Shown here one piece after another: positions 19,319 through 28,908 of a stretch of 64,000 nt of DNA. The translations under genes and the position numbers were made by a program. Numbering within the stretch: position 1 is the stretch's first letter; every line of letters starts with the position of its first letter. This stretch comes from Candidatus Dormiibacterota bacterium. GTDB lineage: Bacteria > Chloroflexota > Dormibacteria > Aeolococcales > Aeolococcaceae. The stretch covers positions 44,983-108,982 of the forward strand of contig PMOL01000006.1 of the NCBI GenBank assembly GCA_003162415.1. Reading direction: 5' to 3'. The notes under the pieces were generated by a model. It was given only the letters and a program-made list of their open reading frames with translations, ran no database searches and was not told the origin of the DNA.

Positions 19319-19744
19319 CTAGCGCAGGCTGAGCGCCGGTCCGGTCAACGCGAAGGGGACATGGCCCGACGCGGCGAAGAGCGCAAAGAGCGCGAGAGCG
19401 GCGCCGAGCAGCGAGACATCGCGGTAGAAGCCCGCCTCGTGCGTCCGTCGGGCGGCCGGGTCGGTCTGGCTCCAGAACGGGTGGAAGAGAACCGCGGCGG
19501 GGATGAGAAACGCGGCGATCATCAGCGAGCCGAGATCAGCCCAGATGCCGACGACGATGGAGATTGCGGCCACCAGCAACCAGACGCCCGCGGGCCACCC
19601 GGCGAGCACCGGGAAGGGGAGTTTCTTGCCCGAGCCCTCCACATAACGAGGGTGGTTCTGGATGTGCCCGCGCGCCGCGGACACGAACAGTGCGACGAAC
19701 AGGATTCTGCCGACGAGCAGGATGACGCCACCGAGCGTGCTCAT
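19319..19744 (-). CDS. DoxX family membrane protein
   Basis: 141 residues with four hydrophobic helices and the DoxX-like opening GRILFVALFVSAARGH. The family is tied to redox and thiol stress in several bacteria, but the reaction is unclear. It lies 34 bases downstream of the oxidoreductase gene on the same strand and is probably co-transcribed with it. Confidence 0.75.
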   Translation of the reverse strand: MSTLGGVILLVGRILFVALFVSAARGHIQNHPRYVEGSGKKLPFPVLAGWPAGVWLLVAAISIVVGIWADLGSLMIAAFLIPAAVLFHPFWSQTDPAARRTHEAGFYRDVSLLGAALALFALFAASGHVPFALTGPALSLR

Positions 19745-19778
19745 GGCATCCGCCGTGAGCGGGTGTCTCGCCCGGGCT

Positions 19779-20717
19779 TCAATCCGCGACCTTGAGGAGG
19801 ATGCGGCCGCGGCCGTGGCCGGTTTCCGAGGCTGCCTGCGCCTGCGCCGCCTGCTCGAGCGGGAAGACCTGCTGGATCTCGGGCTGCAAGGTTCCGGACG
19901 CCACGAGCGTGCCGAGCTGCTCCAGGATCGGGCGCGTCTCGGTGGGGTGGCCCACCGCCTCGGTGCGCACCCCTCGCGCGGCGGCGGTCTCGGCGTCGGC
20001 CATGCCGACGACGGTCACGAGGAGGCCACCCGGCTTGAGGACGCTCCAGGAGTGGGCGATGACCTCACCGCCGACGGTGTCGACCACGACATCGACGTCG
20101 TGGACGGCGTCTTCGACATTCACCGCGGTGTAGTCGATGACCTCGTCAGCACCGATCGTGCGCACGAAGTCGACGTTGGCAGTCGAGGCGGTTGCGATCA
20201 CGTGCGCGCCCTTCCAGTGTCCGAGCTGGACCGCGATGGAGCCGACGCCGCCGGCGCCGCCCTGGACGAGGAGGCGCTGGCCGGCCTCGAGGTGCGCGTT
20301 GTCGAAGAGCGCGACCCAGGCGGTGACCCCGCCGACGTGAAGCGTGGCCGCCTGCTCGAAGGACACGCCGTCGGGGATGTGAGCGATCGTCGCCACCGGC
20401 GCAACGGCGAACTCGGCGTACGTGGCCGCTCCCCGGCCGAAGACCTTGTCGCCGACGGAGAACCCGGTGACGTCTTCGCCAATCGCCTCAATGGTGCCGG
20501 CAACGTCGAGCCCCGGCGTGGCCGGTAGCGTGATCGGCATGTACCGCTGTATATGGCCGGCCCGAAGCTTCCAGTCGATCGGGTTCACCCCGGCGAGGCG
20601 AACGCGGATGAGCACCTCGCCGGCCTTTGGTGCCGGACGCTCGATGGTATCGACCACCAGCACCGACGGCGGTCCGTACTCGTGGAACCGCACCGCTCGC
20701 ATCGTCTGGGTTGCCAT
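19779..20717 (-). CDS. NADP-dependent alcohol dehydrogenase/quinone reductase-like protein (MDR superfamily)
   Basis: 312 residues from ATG 20717. The N-terminal GroES-like domain (VRFHEYGPPSVLVV) lacks the catalytic zinc ligands, and the nucleotide-binding motif is LLVQGGAGGVGSIAVQLGHW. This is the zinc-free quinone oxidoreductase type that reduces quinones or enones with NADPH. Upstream, 20740-20790 is AT-rich (complement reads GCTAGAATATGATG), a likely promoter. DoxX follows on the same strand. Confidence 0.85.
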   Translation of the reverse strand: MATQTMRAVRFHEYGPPSVLVVDTIERPAPKAGEVLIRVRLAGVNPIDWKLRAGHIQRYMPITLPATPGLDVAGTIEAIGEDVTGFSVGDKVFGRGAATYAEFAVAPVATIAHIPDGVSFEQAATLHVGGVTAWVALFDNAHLEAGQRLLVQGGAGGVGSIAVQLGHWKGAHVIATASTANVDFVRTIGADEVIDYTAVNVEDAVHDVDVVVDTVGGEVIAHSWSVLKPGGLLVTVVGMADAETAAARGVRTEAVGHPTETRPILEQLGTLVASGTLQPEIQQVFPLEQAAQAQAASETGHGRGRILLKVAD

Positions 20718-20804
20718 CTTGTGTCCCGCCTTCGACCTGTGCATTAGGCTAGTAATTCAATAGGAACATCATATTCTAGCACGGAGGCGGGCGCCCGCCC
20801 GCCG

Positions 20805-21569
20805 CTACAGCACCTTGGACAGAAACGACTTGGTGCGTTCGTGCTGGGGATTGGCGATCATCTCGCGAGGGTTGCCCGACTCGACGATGACGCCGCCGTC
20901 CATGAAAGCGAGCGAGTCGCCGACCTCGCGCGCGAATCCCATCTCGTGGGTCACGACGACCATGGTCATGCCGTCCTGGGCGAGGGCACGCATCACGTCG
21001 AGCACCTCGCCGACCAGCTCCGGGTCCAGCGCGGACGTCGGCTCATCGAACAGCATGAGCTTCGGTTGCATCGCCAGGGCCCGCGCGATGGCGACGCGCT
21101 GCTGCTGGCCGCCCGAGAGCTGATTCGGATAGACGTCCACCTTGTCCGCGAGGCCGACTCGGGCGAGCAGGGCACGGCCGCGCTCTTCAACAGCCTTCTG
21201 CGGCTCACCCTTGACGCGCAGGGGGGCTTCCATGATGTTCTCCAGCGCGGTCATGTGCGGGAAGAGGTTGAATCGTTGGAACACCATGCCGATCTCGGCG
21301 CGCTTGCGGCACACCTCGCGATCCGGCAGCTCGTAGATCTTGTCTCCGCGCTGCTGGTAGCCGACCAACTCGCCGTCAACCGACAGCCTGCCGGCGTCGA
21401 TCTTCTCGAGATGGTTGATGCAGCGCAGGAACGTGCTCTTGCCCGACCCCGACGGACCCACGACGCAGAGCACCTCGCGGGGCGCCACGCTGAGGTTGAT
21501 GCCGCGGAGCACCTCGAGGCGGCCGTAGCACTTGTGGACACCTTCGGCGAGAACCATTGGGGTTGCCAT
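20805..21569 (-). CDS. amino-acid ABC transporter ATP-binding protein (GlnQ/HisP type)
   Basis: 254 residues. Walker [11 protein letters not shown]-loop [10 protein letters not shown], signature LSGGQQQR, Walker [13 protein letters not shown] and switch His VTHEMGFA mark the polar amino-acid uptake family. Its ATG shares one base with the stop of the permease gene (TGATG). Substrate unknown. Confidence 0.92.
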   Translation of the reverse strand: MATPMVLAEGVHKCYGRLEVLRGINLSVAPREVLCVVGPSGSGKSTFLRCINHLEKIDAGRLSVDGELVGYQQRGDKIYELPDREVCRKRAEIGMVFQRFNLFPHMTALENIMEAPLRVKGEPQKAVEERGRALLARVGLADKVDVYPNQLSGGQQQRVAIARALAMQPKLMLFDEPTSALDPELVGEVLDVMRALAQDGMTMVVVTHEMGFAREVGDSLAFMDGGVIVESGNPREMIANPQHERTKSFLSKVL

Positions 21570-22531
21570 CACACGACTCGATCGTCGTGGTGGGTGGTGT
21601 ACAGGGGCAGCGGTTCGAACGGCCCGACTGGGGGAGGGTCGTGAAAGTGGAAAAGCAAGCGGCGGAAGCGCTGCAACGGTGTCGGCGGCAGCATTCGCGA
21701 TGCCCCTCGCGCGAAATACCGCTCCAGGTAGTACTGCCCGAAGGTGAGCACGGAGGTCATTGCCAGGTACCAGATGCTCGCGACGATGACGAGCTCGATG
21801 ATGTCGTAGTTGAAGTTCGAGATCTCCTTCTGTATGAAGAAGAGCTCACCGACGGTCGCGATGTATGCCAGCGACGACGTCTTGAGCATGGAGATGGTCT
21901 CGTTGCCCGTTGGGGGGATGATCACGCGCATCGCCTGCGGCAGCACGATCCGGCGCATCACCAGGACGCGGGTCATGCCCAGCGCCTGGGCGGCTTCGCT
22001 CTGGCCCGTGTCCACCGAGATGATGCCGGCACGAACGATCTCGGACATGTAGGCGGCCTCGTTAAGGCCGAGACCGAGGATCGCGGCGAGGAGCGGCGTG
22101 ACGATCTTGTTGGTCGTCCCCACCCAGACGAGGTGCGTGAATGGGATCCCCAAATGCAGGTAGGGCAGGATCGAGCCGATGTTGAACCAGAAGAAGATCT
22201 GCACCAGGACCGGGGTGCCTCGGAAGAACCAGATGTAGAACCAGCTGACTGTCGAGACCACCGGGTTCACCGACAGACGCATCACCGCGAGGATCACGCC
22301 GAGGATGACCCCGATCACCATCGCGATCACTGTCAGTTCCAGCGTCACCAGGACGCCGCGAGCGACTTCCGGAAAGAAGAGAAAGGTGCCGACGACGCTC
22401 CACTGCAGATCCGGAGCGGTGGCGAAGGTATAGACGACAGCCCCCGCAAACGCGAGGACGACGACCGCGGCAACCCAGCGCCACGGGTGGCGCACGGGGA
22501 TGGCCTTGATCGCGTCCGGTCGCGTGCTCAT
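21569..22531 (-). CDS. amino-acid ABC transporter permease (HisM/GlnP type)
   Basis: 320 residues with about six helices. The ATPase-coupling loop reads [23 protein letters not shown], and [14 protein letters not shown] is a family signature. A polar, Pro-rich C-terminal tail of some 40 residues is longer than usual. ATG 22531 is preferred; a GTG two codons upstream is possible. Confidence 0.92.
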   Translation of the reverse strand: MSTRPDAIKAIPVRHPWRWVAAVVVLAFAGAVVYTFATAPDLQWSVVGTFLFFPEVARGVLVTLELTVIAMVIGVILGVILAVMRLSVNPVVSTVSWFYIWFFRGTPVLVQIFFWFNIGSILPYLHLGIPFTHLVWVGTTNKIVTPLLAAILGLGLNEAAYMSEIVRAGIISVDTGQSEAAQALGMTRVLVMRRIVLPQAMRVIIPPTGNETISMLKTSSLAYIATVGELFFIQKEISNFNYDIIELVIVASIWYLAMTSVLTFGQYYLERYFARGASRMLPPTPLQRFRRLLFHFHDPPPVGPFEPLPLYTTHHDDRVV

Positions 22532-22577
22532 CGCCACAGGCTCAACCGGTCAACGCCGGCGTGGTTGTGCGGCTGGA

Positions 22578-23561
22578 TCAGTACGCGGGCACGCAGGTCG
22601 CGCCCACCGAGTTGTTGTCGTTCACCCCGACAGCGGCGCTCGTGATCGCGCCGTCCTGCACGCCCCACTGAGTGAGGATCGGCGTGTAGAAATTGTTGTC
22701 GATCAGGTACTTGATCGCATCCTCGACCGCCTGGTCGAGACCGAGGGTCTTCACGATCGCCACGCCGTAGGGGTAGACGCTGCACGCTGTTCCGCCGATC
22801 TTGAGCTTGCCGCTCTCGAGCTTCACCTGGTAGTCGGCGACCGGCTGATCGGCCCAGCCGAAGTCGGCGCGACCGGAGAGCAGCGCTGCGTTTGCCTCGG
22901 TCTGCGTGTCGAAGGGGGCGACGGTGATGTCCTGCTTTCCCGCTGCGGTGCAGTGGTCGGTGTAATCGCCCTTGAGGGCGGCCCCGCCCGGCTGCTTGCC
23001 CATGTAGCCCCAGGCGTCTGCCTCCTCCGTCGTCCCGGCCTCGACCGCGACGGTGTGTCCGCACATGTCCGCGGCCGTCGAGATGGTCGCGCCGCCCACC
23101 TTGACCAACCACGCCTCGCCGGCCTGGTAGTAGGTGACGAAGTCGATGCCCTTGGCCTCACGAGCAGGGGTGGGCGAGTAGCTCGAGAAGCTCATCTGAT
23201 ACTTCGATGGTGTCTCGAGGAGGGCCGGGATGATGTCGGAGAAGGTGACGTTGTTGATGGTGCAGGCGACGCCGAGCACCTTGCATACGTCCTTGGCCAG
23301 GTCGATGTCCCAGCCGACGACGTTGCCGTTCAGATCGACGAATTCGTTCGGGGCGTACGAGGCGTCGGTGGCGATCTGAATGGGCGCGGCCGCTTTGATC
23401 GCCGCCGGCACCTCGGCGGCGATGGACGCCTGGGTCGCCGGCGCGGCGGCGCCTGGGCTCGCGGTCGAACCGCCGCTCGACCCACCGCACGCCGCCAGCA
23501 GGGCGGCAGGGAGGAGGAGCGCGACCCCGGCGCGACGCGAGTATTTGACGGTGCGACCCAT
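22578..23561 (-). CDS. extracellular solute-binding lipoprotein, family 3
   Basis: 327 residues from ATG 23561, with GGGGG 6 bases upstream. The lipobox is LLAACGG. The domain begins IQIATDASYAPNEFVDLNGNVVGWDIDLAKDVCKVLG, the hallmark of amino-acid and opine binders. It is the first gene of the transporter and divergent from the coxSLM-like operon, so the two may share a regulator. Confidence 0.92.
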   Translation of the reverse strand: MGRTVKYSRRAGVALLLPAALLAACGGSSGGSTASPGAAAPATQASIAAEVPAAIKAAAPIQIATDASYAPNEFVDLNGNVVGWDIDLAKDVCKVLGVACTINNVTFSDIIPALLETPSKYQMSFSSYSPTPAREAKGIDFVTYYQAGEAWLVKVGGATISTAADMCGHTVAVEAGTTEEADAWGYMGKQPGGAALKGDYTDHCTAAGKQDITVAPFDTQTEANAALLSGRADFGWADQPVADYQVKLESGKLKIGGTACSVYPYGVAIVKTLGLDQAVEDAIKYLIDNNFYTPILTQWGVQDGAITSAAVGVNDNNSVGATCVPAY

Positions 23562-23600
23562 GTGAGACCCCCAAGCCGAGAACTGATCAGGTGGGCGCCA

Positions 23601-23631
23601 TTGTGGACTTTCGCCATGGCCGTGTCCACAA
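23601..23631. promoter_or_regulatory. inverted repeat in the divergent control region
   Basis: TTGTGGAC at 23601-23608 and GTCCACAA at 23624-23631 form a perfect 8-bp inverted repeat around 15 bases. It lies between the binding-protein gene and the coxS-like gene and directly before a -35 box, as expected for an operator. Confidence 0.45.
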
Positions 23632-23635
23632 GCGC

Positions 23636-23664
23636 TTGACCCTTCCCTGCGGCGAATGTAAGCA
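23636..23664 (+). promoter_or_regulatory. promoter of the coxSLM-like operon
   Basis: TTGACC at 23636-23641, a 17-base spacer, and TAAGCA at 23659-23664. The -35 is close to consensus, the -10 weak, which fits activated or regulated transcription. Confidence 0.4.
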
Positions 23665-23704
23665 TGAGGCGCCGTCGCTTTCCCTTCTGTCCGGGAGGAT
23701 GTCC

Positions 23705-24232
23705 ATGACGCAGTCGGTCGCAATGACCATCAATGGCAGGCGGAGGGAGGACCACGTTGAGCCGCGCCTCCTCCTCGTGCACTACCTGCGCGAGGTGGCT
23801 GGACTCACCGGGACGCACATCGCGTGCGACACCAGCCAGTGCGGCGCATGTACCGTCCTGATCGACGGCGAGGCGGTGAAGTCGTGCAGCGTCTTCACGG
23901 TGCAGGCGAACGGACGGCAGGTGACCACCATCGAAGGGCTCGCGGAGGACGGCGTCCTGCACCCGGTGCAGCAGGCGTTCTGGAACGAGCACGGTCTCCA
24001 GTGCGGCTTCTGCACCCCGGGATTCATCATGGCCGCCGCCTATCTCCTGAAGCAGAACCCATCGCCCACCGACGAGGAGATCGAGCGAGGCCTCGAGGGC
24101 AACCTCTGCCGGTGCACCGGCTACGAGAACATCAGGAAGGCAGTCCGCTCCGCGTCCCAGGCGATGAACGGCACGGCTGCCGAGCCGTCAGCGCAGCTTG
24201 TCGGATCGGCTGCGGCCCCGGTGGAGGACTAG
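23705..24232 (+). CDS. coxS: (2Fe-2S) small subunit of a xanthine/CO dehydrogenase-family enzyme
   Basis: 175 residues. The plant-type cluster ligands are in CDTSQCGACTVLIDG and the following KSC; the second cluster is in GLQCGFCTPGFIMA and GNLCRCTGY. Both 2Fe-2S sites are complete. ATG 23705 has GGGAGG six bases upstream; an ATG at 23699 abuts that site and is unlikely. It passes electrons from the molybdenum subunit to the FAD subunit. Confidence 0.93.
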   Translation: MTQSVAMTINGRRREDHVEPRLLLVHYLREVAGLTGTHIACDTSQCGACTVLIDGEAVKSCSVFTVQANGRQVTTIEGLAEDGVLHPVQQAFWNEHGLQCGFCTPGFIMAAAYLLKQNPSPTDEEIERGLEGNLCRCTGYENIRKAVRSASQAMNGTAAEPSAQLVGSAAAPVED

Positions 24233-24234
24233 CG

Positions 24235-26574
24235 ATGGCCGTGACCACCATGATCGGCGCTCGTATCCAGCGTCGCGAGGATCCCAAGCTCATCACCGGG
24301 CACGGCAACTTCATCGACGACGTCAATCTCGTGAACATGGCGCACATGTCGGTGGTGCGCAGTCCTCATGCTCACGCCCGCATCCGCTCGATCGATATAT
24401 CCGCGGCGCTGGCGTCCAAGGGGGTCGTCGCGGTGCTCACCGCCGCCGACTTCAAGGCGGTCATCGGTGGCCCGCTTCCGGTCACGAACGCATTTGTCCC
24501 GGACAAGAGGCAGGTGCCTGAGCAGTTCCCGATTGCCGCAGACGAGGTGGCCTATGCCGGCGAGCCGGTTGCAGTGGTGGTCGCCGAGGACCGCTACCTG
24601 GCCGACGATGCCGCGCAGCTGGTCATGGTCGACTACGAGCCGCTCCCGGCAGTGATGGATATCGAGAAGGCGATGGAGCCGGGCAGTCCCCTGGTGAAGA
24701 GCGATCGCTCCGACAACATTGGATGGGATGCCGCGTTTCCCGGCGGCGACATCGACGCGGCGTTCGCCGAAGCTGACGTTGTTCTCAAGCAGCGCATCGG
24801 TCAGCAGCGAGTGTTTCCGACCGCAATGGAGACGCGCGGCTGTGTCGCGGATTACATCCCCTACGACAACCGCTGCACGCTCTGGACGTCAACCCAGGTA
24901 CCGCACTTCATCAGGCTCTTCGTCGGGGGTGCGCTGGGCGTCCCCGAGTCGCAGTTTCGAGTGGTGAGCCATGATGTGGGAGGCGGATTCGGCGCGAAAC
25001 TCCGCCCCTACCCTGAGGAATACCTCGCGACGGCTGCGTCGAAGCTCACGGAACGACCTGTGAAGTGGATCGAGGATCGCACCGAGAGCCTGCAGGCCAC
25101 GACGCAGGGACGCGGGCAGATCTTCGACGTCGAGGTGGCGGCCAAGCGTGATGGCACCCTCCTGGGACTCAAGTTCACCCAGCTGCTGGACATCGGCGCC
25201 TACCACGGCGTCTTCAGCGCGTTCCAGGTGGTCGCGTGCCTCCTCGGCGGCGGGTGCTACACCTGGAAAGCCATCAATGCACGCAGCATCGGTGTCTTCA
25301 CCAACCGCATGTCGACCGACCCGTATCGCGGCGCAGGACGTCCGGAGGCCACGCACCTGGTCGAGCGAATCGTCGACCTGGTCGCGCTCGAGCTGGGCAT
25401 GGATCCGGCCGAGGTTCGGCGCAAGAACTTCATCACATCCTTCCCGCACACCAACAACTTCGGGCTCGTCTACGACTCCGGCGAATACGCGAAGTCGCTG
25501 GATCGCGCGATGGCGAACATCGACTACCCGGCGCTGCGCAAGCGCCAGGAGGAGTTGCGCGCGAAGGGGCGCTACACCGGCATCGGATTCTCCACGTACG
25601 TCGAGATCTGCGGGCTCGGTCCGAGCTCGGCGACTGCGCCTGCAGCCGGCATTGCGCTCGTCGAATCATCCATGGTGCGGGTGCATCCCGCGGGGTCGGT
25701 CACGGTCTCGGTCGGGACGCACGCGCACGGGCAGGGTCACGAGACGACCTTCGCGCAGATCGTCGCCGACACCCTCGGTGTCCCCTACGACTCGGTGGAG
25801 ATCCGCCACGGCGACACCGGTGACACGCCATTCGGCTATGGCACCTACGGCTCGCGCAGTCTTGCCGTTGGTGGCATGGCGATCATGGCGTCCTGCCACA
25901 AGGTCGTCGAGAAGGCGAAGAAGCTGGCGGCCCACGCATTCGAAGCGTCCGAAGAGGACATCGTCGTCGATCAGGGACGCTATTCCGTGCGCGGCAACCC
26001 GGGGGAGGCGAAAGCCCTTGCGGAGCTTGCCTTTGCCTCATATGGCGCCGGCCTTCCCGAGGGCATGGAGCATGGCCTCGAGGCGGTCTCGTATTTCGAC
26101 CCGCCCAACTTCGTATGGCCGTTCGGCTGCCACATCTGTGCTGTCGAGGTCGACCCTGAGACCGGCGCGGTGAGCATCGATCGATACGTCGCCGTCGACG
26201 ATTGCGGCAACGTCATCAATCCGATGGTGGTGGACGGGCAGCTGCACGGCGGGATCGCGCAGGGAATATCCCAGGCGCTGTTCGAGGAGGTGCAGTACGA
26301 CGATGAGACCGGACAGATGCTCACCGGCACCATGCTGGACTACCTCATCCCGACGATGGCCGAGATGCCGCACTTCGAGCTGGATCGCACGGTGACCCCG
26401 AGCCCGACCAATGAGCTGGGCGTCAAGGGCATCGGTGAAGCCGGAACCATCGCCTCGAGCATCGCCGTGATCAACGCGATCACCGATGCGCTGACGCCCT
26501 TCGGTATCAAGCACGTGGAGATGCCCGCCCGTCCGGATCGCCTCTGGTCGATGATCAAGGAGGCACGCGCATGA
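24235..26574 (+). CDS. coxL: molybdopterin large subunit, form II CO-dehydrogenase-like
   Basis: 779 residues of the xanthine oxidase fold, starting GARIQRREDPKLITGHGNFIDD. The loop over the active site, residues 363-369, reads PYRGAGR. Form I CO dehydrogenases have AYxCSFR with the copper-bound Cys; this is form II (AYRGAGR), here with Pro for Ala, so CO oxidation is not implied and the substrate is unknown. The catalytic Glu lies in GVKGIGEAGTIA near the C-terminus. GGAGG is 7 bases upstream. Gene order S-L-M differs from the M-S-L order of form I operons. Confidence 0.88.
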   Translation: MAVTTMIGARIQRREDPKLITGHGNFIDDVNLVNMAHMSVVRSPHAHARIRSIDISAALASKGVVAVLTAADFKAVIGGPLPVTNAFVPDKRQVPEQFPIAADEVAYAGEPVAVVVAEDRYLADDAAQLVMVDYEPLPAVMDIEKAMEPGSPLVKSDRSDNIGWDAAFPGGDIDAAFAEADVVLKQRIGQQRVFPTAMETRGCVADYIPYDNRCTLWTSTQVPHFIRLFVGGALGVPESQFRVVSHDVGGGFGAKLRPYPEEYLATAASKLTERPVKWIEDRTESLQATTQGRGQIFDVEVAAKRDGTLLGLKFTQLLDIGAYHGVFSAFQVVACLLGGGCYTWKAINARSIGVFTNRMSTDPYRGAGRPEATHLVERIVDLVALELGMDPAEVRRKNFITSFPHTNNFGLVYDSGEYAKSLDRAMANIDYPALRKRQEELRAKGRYTGIGFSTYVEICGLGPSSATAPAAGIALVESSMVRVHPAGSVTVSVGTHAHGQGHETTFAQIVADTLGVPYDSVEIRHGDTGDTPFGYGTYGSRSLAVGGMAIMASCHKVVEKAKKLAAHAFEASEEDIVVDQGRYSVRGNPGEAKALAELAFASYGAGLPEGMEHGLEAVSYFDPPNFVWPFGCHICAVEVDPETGAVSIDRYVAVDDCGNVINPMVVDGQLHGGIAQGISQALFEEVQYDDETGQMLTGTMLDYLIPTMAEMPHFELDRTVTPSPTNELGVKGIGEAGTIASSIAVINAITDALTPFGIKHVEMPARPDRLWSMIKEARA

Positions 26575-27386
26575 TCACCGCGCCGTTCGAATACGCTCGC
26601 CCCGGGTCGGTCGATGAGACGCAGTCGCTGCTCAACAAATACGGCAGCGACGCCAAGGTCATCGCCGGTGGTCAGAGCCTCATCCCGCTGATGCGCCTGC
26701 GCCTCAGCCAGCCAACCGCGCTCATCGACATTCAAGGCATTCCAGGTCTCAACGAGGTTCGTCGCGACAACGGGAGCGTGGAGATCGGAGCGCTGGTACG
26801 TCATGTCGACATCCAGCGCAATGCGATGCTGCGCGAGTCGCTCCCGATCCTCGTGGAGATGTCCAACGATGTCGGCGACAACCAGGTCCGCAATCTCGGG
26901 ACGATCGGAGGCGTGATCGCCCACGGCGACGCGGCAGGCGATTACAACGCCGCCGCGCTGATGCTCGACGCAGAGATCATCACCAACAAGCGGCGTCACC
27001 AGGCGCGCGACTTCTACCGCGACATCTTCACCACCGCACTCGAGCACGACGAGGTGGTCACGGCGGTGCGCTTCCCGGTCTCGACGGGGAGATTCGCGTA
27101 CACGAAGTTCCGGCGCCGGCTGTACGACTGGGCCATCGCCGGCGTTGCGGTGCAGGAGACCGGTTCGTCGTGGCGCGTGGGCTATGTCAACCTGGCGACG
27201 ACACCGCGCAGAGGCTCGGCGGTGGAGGCGGCGCTTGCCGGTGGAGCCTCGGCGGCAGATGCCGCGGCGCAGAGTGGGTCCGACATCGATCCGACCAGCG
27301 ACGTCCGGGCCACCGCCGAGTACAAGCGGCATCTCACCCAGGTGCTTACCGTGAGGACGTTGCAGAAGGCGACAATGGCCGCTTGA
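26571..27386 (+). CDS. coxM: FAD-binding medium subunit of the CO-dehydrogenase-like enzyme
   Basis: 271 residues. AGGQSLIPLMRLRL and NLGTIGGVIAHGDAAGD are the two FAD-binding motifs. It starts in an ATGA overlap with coxL and ends under the TTG start of mmsA, so the four genes are translationally coupled. Confidence 0.92.
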   Translation: MITAPFEYARPGSVDETQSLLNKYGSDAKVIAGGQSLIPLMRLRLSQPTALIDIQGIPGLNEVRRDNGSVEIGALVRHVDIQRNAMLRESLPILVEMSNDVGDNQVRNLGTIGGVIAHGDAAGDYNAAALMLDAEIITNKRRHQARDFYRDIFTTALEHDEVVTAVRFPVSTGRFAYTKFRRRLYDWAIAGVAVQETGSSWRVGYVNLATTPRRGSAVEAALAGGASAADAAAQSGSDIDPTSDVRATAEYKRHLTQVLTVRTLQKATMAA

Positions 27387-28873
27387 AGCGGATCAGTCAC
27401 TGGATCGGTGGCCAGGTAGTCGCGGGCACGTCCGGCAAGCGGGGCCCCGTCTTCAACCCGGCCACGGGCGAACAGACCGGCGACGTCGACCTCGCCTCCG
27501 CGGCGGAGGTCGACGCCGCCGTCGAAACCGCTGCCGGGGCGTTCCGCGAGTGGCGTGCCGCGTCGCTGTCGCAGCGAACGACGATTCTGTTCGCCTTCCG
27601 CGAGCTGCTCGACCGGCACCGAGACGACCTCGCCGCGATCATCACGTCCGAGCATGGCAAGGTGCTCTCGGACGCCAAGGGTGAGGTGGCCCGTGGCATC
27701 GAGAACGTCGAGTTCGCCTGCGGCGTTCCCCATCTGCTCAAGGGCGGCTTCTCGGAGCAACCGTCACGCGGGGTCGACGTCTACTCGATCCGGCAACCGC
27801 TCGGCGTGGTCGCCGGGATCACGCCCTTCAACTTTCCGGCGATGGTGCCGATGTGGATGTTCGCCAACGCGATCGCCTGCGGGAACACCTTCATCCTCAA
27901 GCCGAGCGAGAAGGACCCCTCGCCGTCGTTGTTCTTCGCCGAGCTCTGGCGCCAGGCCGGGCTCCCCGACGGCGTGTTCTCGGTGGTCCAGGGGGCGCGC
28001 GAGGCGGTCGATCGCCTGCTCGACCATCCCGAGGTCGCGGCGCTCTCGTTTGTAGGGTCGACGCCGGTCGCGAGGCACATCTACGAGACGGGAACCCGCA
28101 ACGGCAAGCGCGTGCAGGCGTTGGGCGGGGCCAAGAACCACATGGTCGTCCTGCCCGACGCTGATATCGAAGCTGCCGCCGATGCGGCCGTGTCCGCCGG
28201 ATATGGCTCGGCCGGCGAGCGCTGCATGGCGATCTCCACCGTTGTCGCCGTCGGTGACGTGGGGGAACGCCTGGTCGAGGCGATCGCGGCGCGCATCCCG
28301 GCGGTGAAGGTCGGCGCGGGCAACGATCCAACCTCCGAGATGGGGCCGCTGGTCACCCGCGAGCATCGGGACAAGGTGGCGACCTATCTCGAGGATCAGT
28401 CACTCGGCGGGGCCCGCCTCGTGGTCGACGGGCGGGGCAACACGCCGGAAGGCGACGGGTTCTTCCTCGGCCCGTCGCTGGTGGATGGTGTCACGCCCGG
28501 TTCCAAGGTGTACGACGATGAGATCTTCGGACCCGTCCTCTCGGTCGTACGCGTCGACACGTACGACGAGGCGATCCGCCTCGTTAATGACAATCAGTAC
28601 GGAAACGGGGTGGCCATCTTCACGCGGGACGGTGGCGCGGCGCGCAAGTTCCAGTTCGAGGTCCAGGTCGGCATGGTCGGCGTCAATGTGCCGATCCCGG
28701 TGCCGGTTGCGTATTACAGCTTTGGTGGCTGGAAGGCATCCCTGTTCGGTGATACGCACATGTACGGCCCCGACGGGATTCACTTCTACACGCGTACCAA
28801 GGTGGTGACCTCCCGCTGGCCCGAGCCCGGGCCGGGCAGGGTCGACCTTGCGTTTCCCAGCAACAACACCTGA
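27383..28873 (+). CDS. mmsA: CoA-acylating methylmalonate-semialdehyde dehydrogenase
   Basis: 496 residues. ITPFNFPAMVPMWMF, KPSEKDPSP, FVGSTPVARHIY and the catalytic Cys in GSAGERCMAIS are typical of MmsA, which turns (methyl)malonate semialdehyde into propionyl- or acetyl-CoA. A TTG start at 27383 overlaps the coxM stop; the frame has no ATG or GTG close by. Its place at the end of the coxSLM-like operon suggests the hydroxylase acts in degradation of valine, pyrimidine, inositol or a related compound rather than on CO. Confidence 0.88.
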   Translation: MKRISHWIGGQVVAGTSGKRGPVFNPATGEQTGDVDLASAAEVDAAVETAAGAFREWRAASLSQRTTILFAFRELLDRHRDDLAAIITSEHGKVLSDAKGEVARGIENVEFACGVPHLLKGGFSEQPSRGVDVYSIRQPLGVVAGITPFNFPAMVPMWMFANAIACGNTFILKPSEKDPSPSLFFAELWRQAGLPDGVFSVVQGAREAVDRLLDHPEVAALSFVGSTPVARHIYETGTRNGKRVQALGGAKNHMVVLPDADIEAAADAAVSAGYGSAGERCMAISTVVAVGDVGERLVEAIAARIPAVKVGAGNDPTSEMGPLVTREHRDKVATYLEDQSLGGARLVVDGRGNTPEGDGFFLGPSLVDGVTPGSKVYDDEIFGPVLSVVRVDTYDEAIRLVNDNQYGNGVAIFTRDGGAARKFQFEVQVGMVGVNVPIPVPVAYYSFGGWKASLFGDTHMYGPDGIHFYTRTKVVTSRWPEPGPGRVDLAFPSNNT

Positions 28874-28908
28874 GCGTGACGCAGGCGCCCTGCTAGGCTT
28901 CAGCGACG

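Noticed and set aside
24235..26574. True aerobic CO dehydrogenase (form I)
   Set aside because: The loop is PYRGAGR, not AYxCSFR, so the copper-binding Cys is absent.
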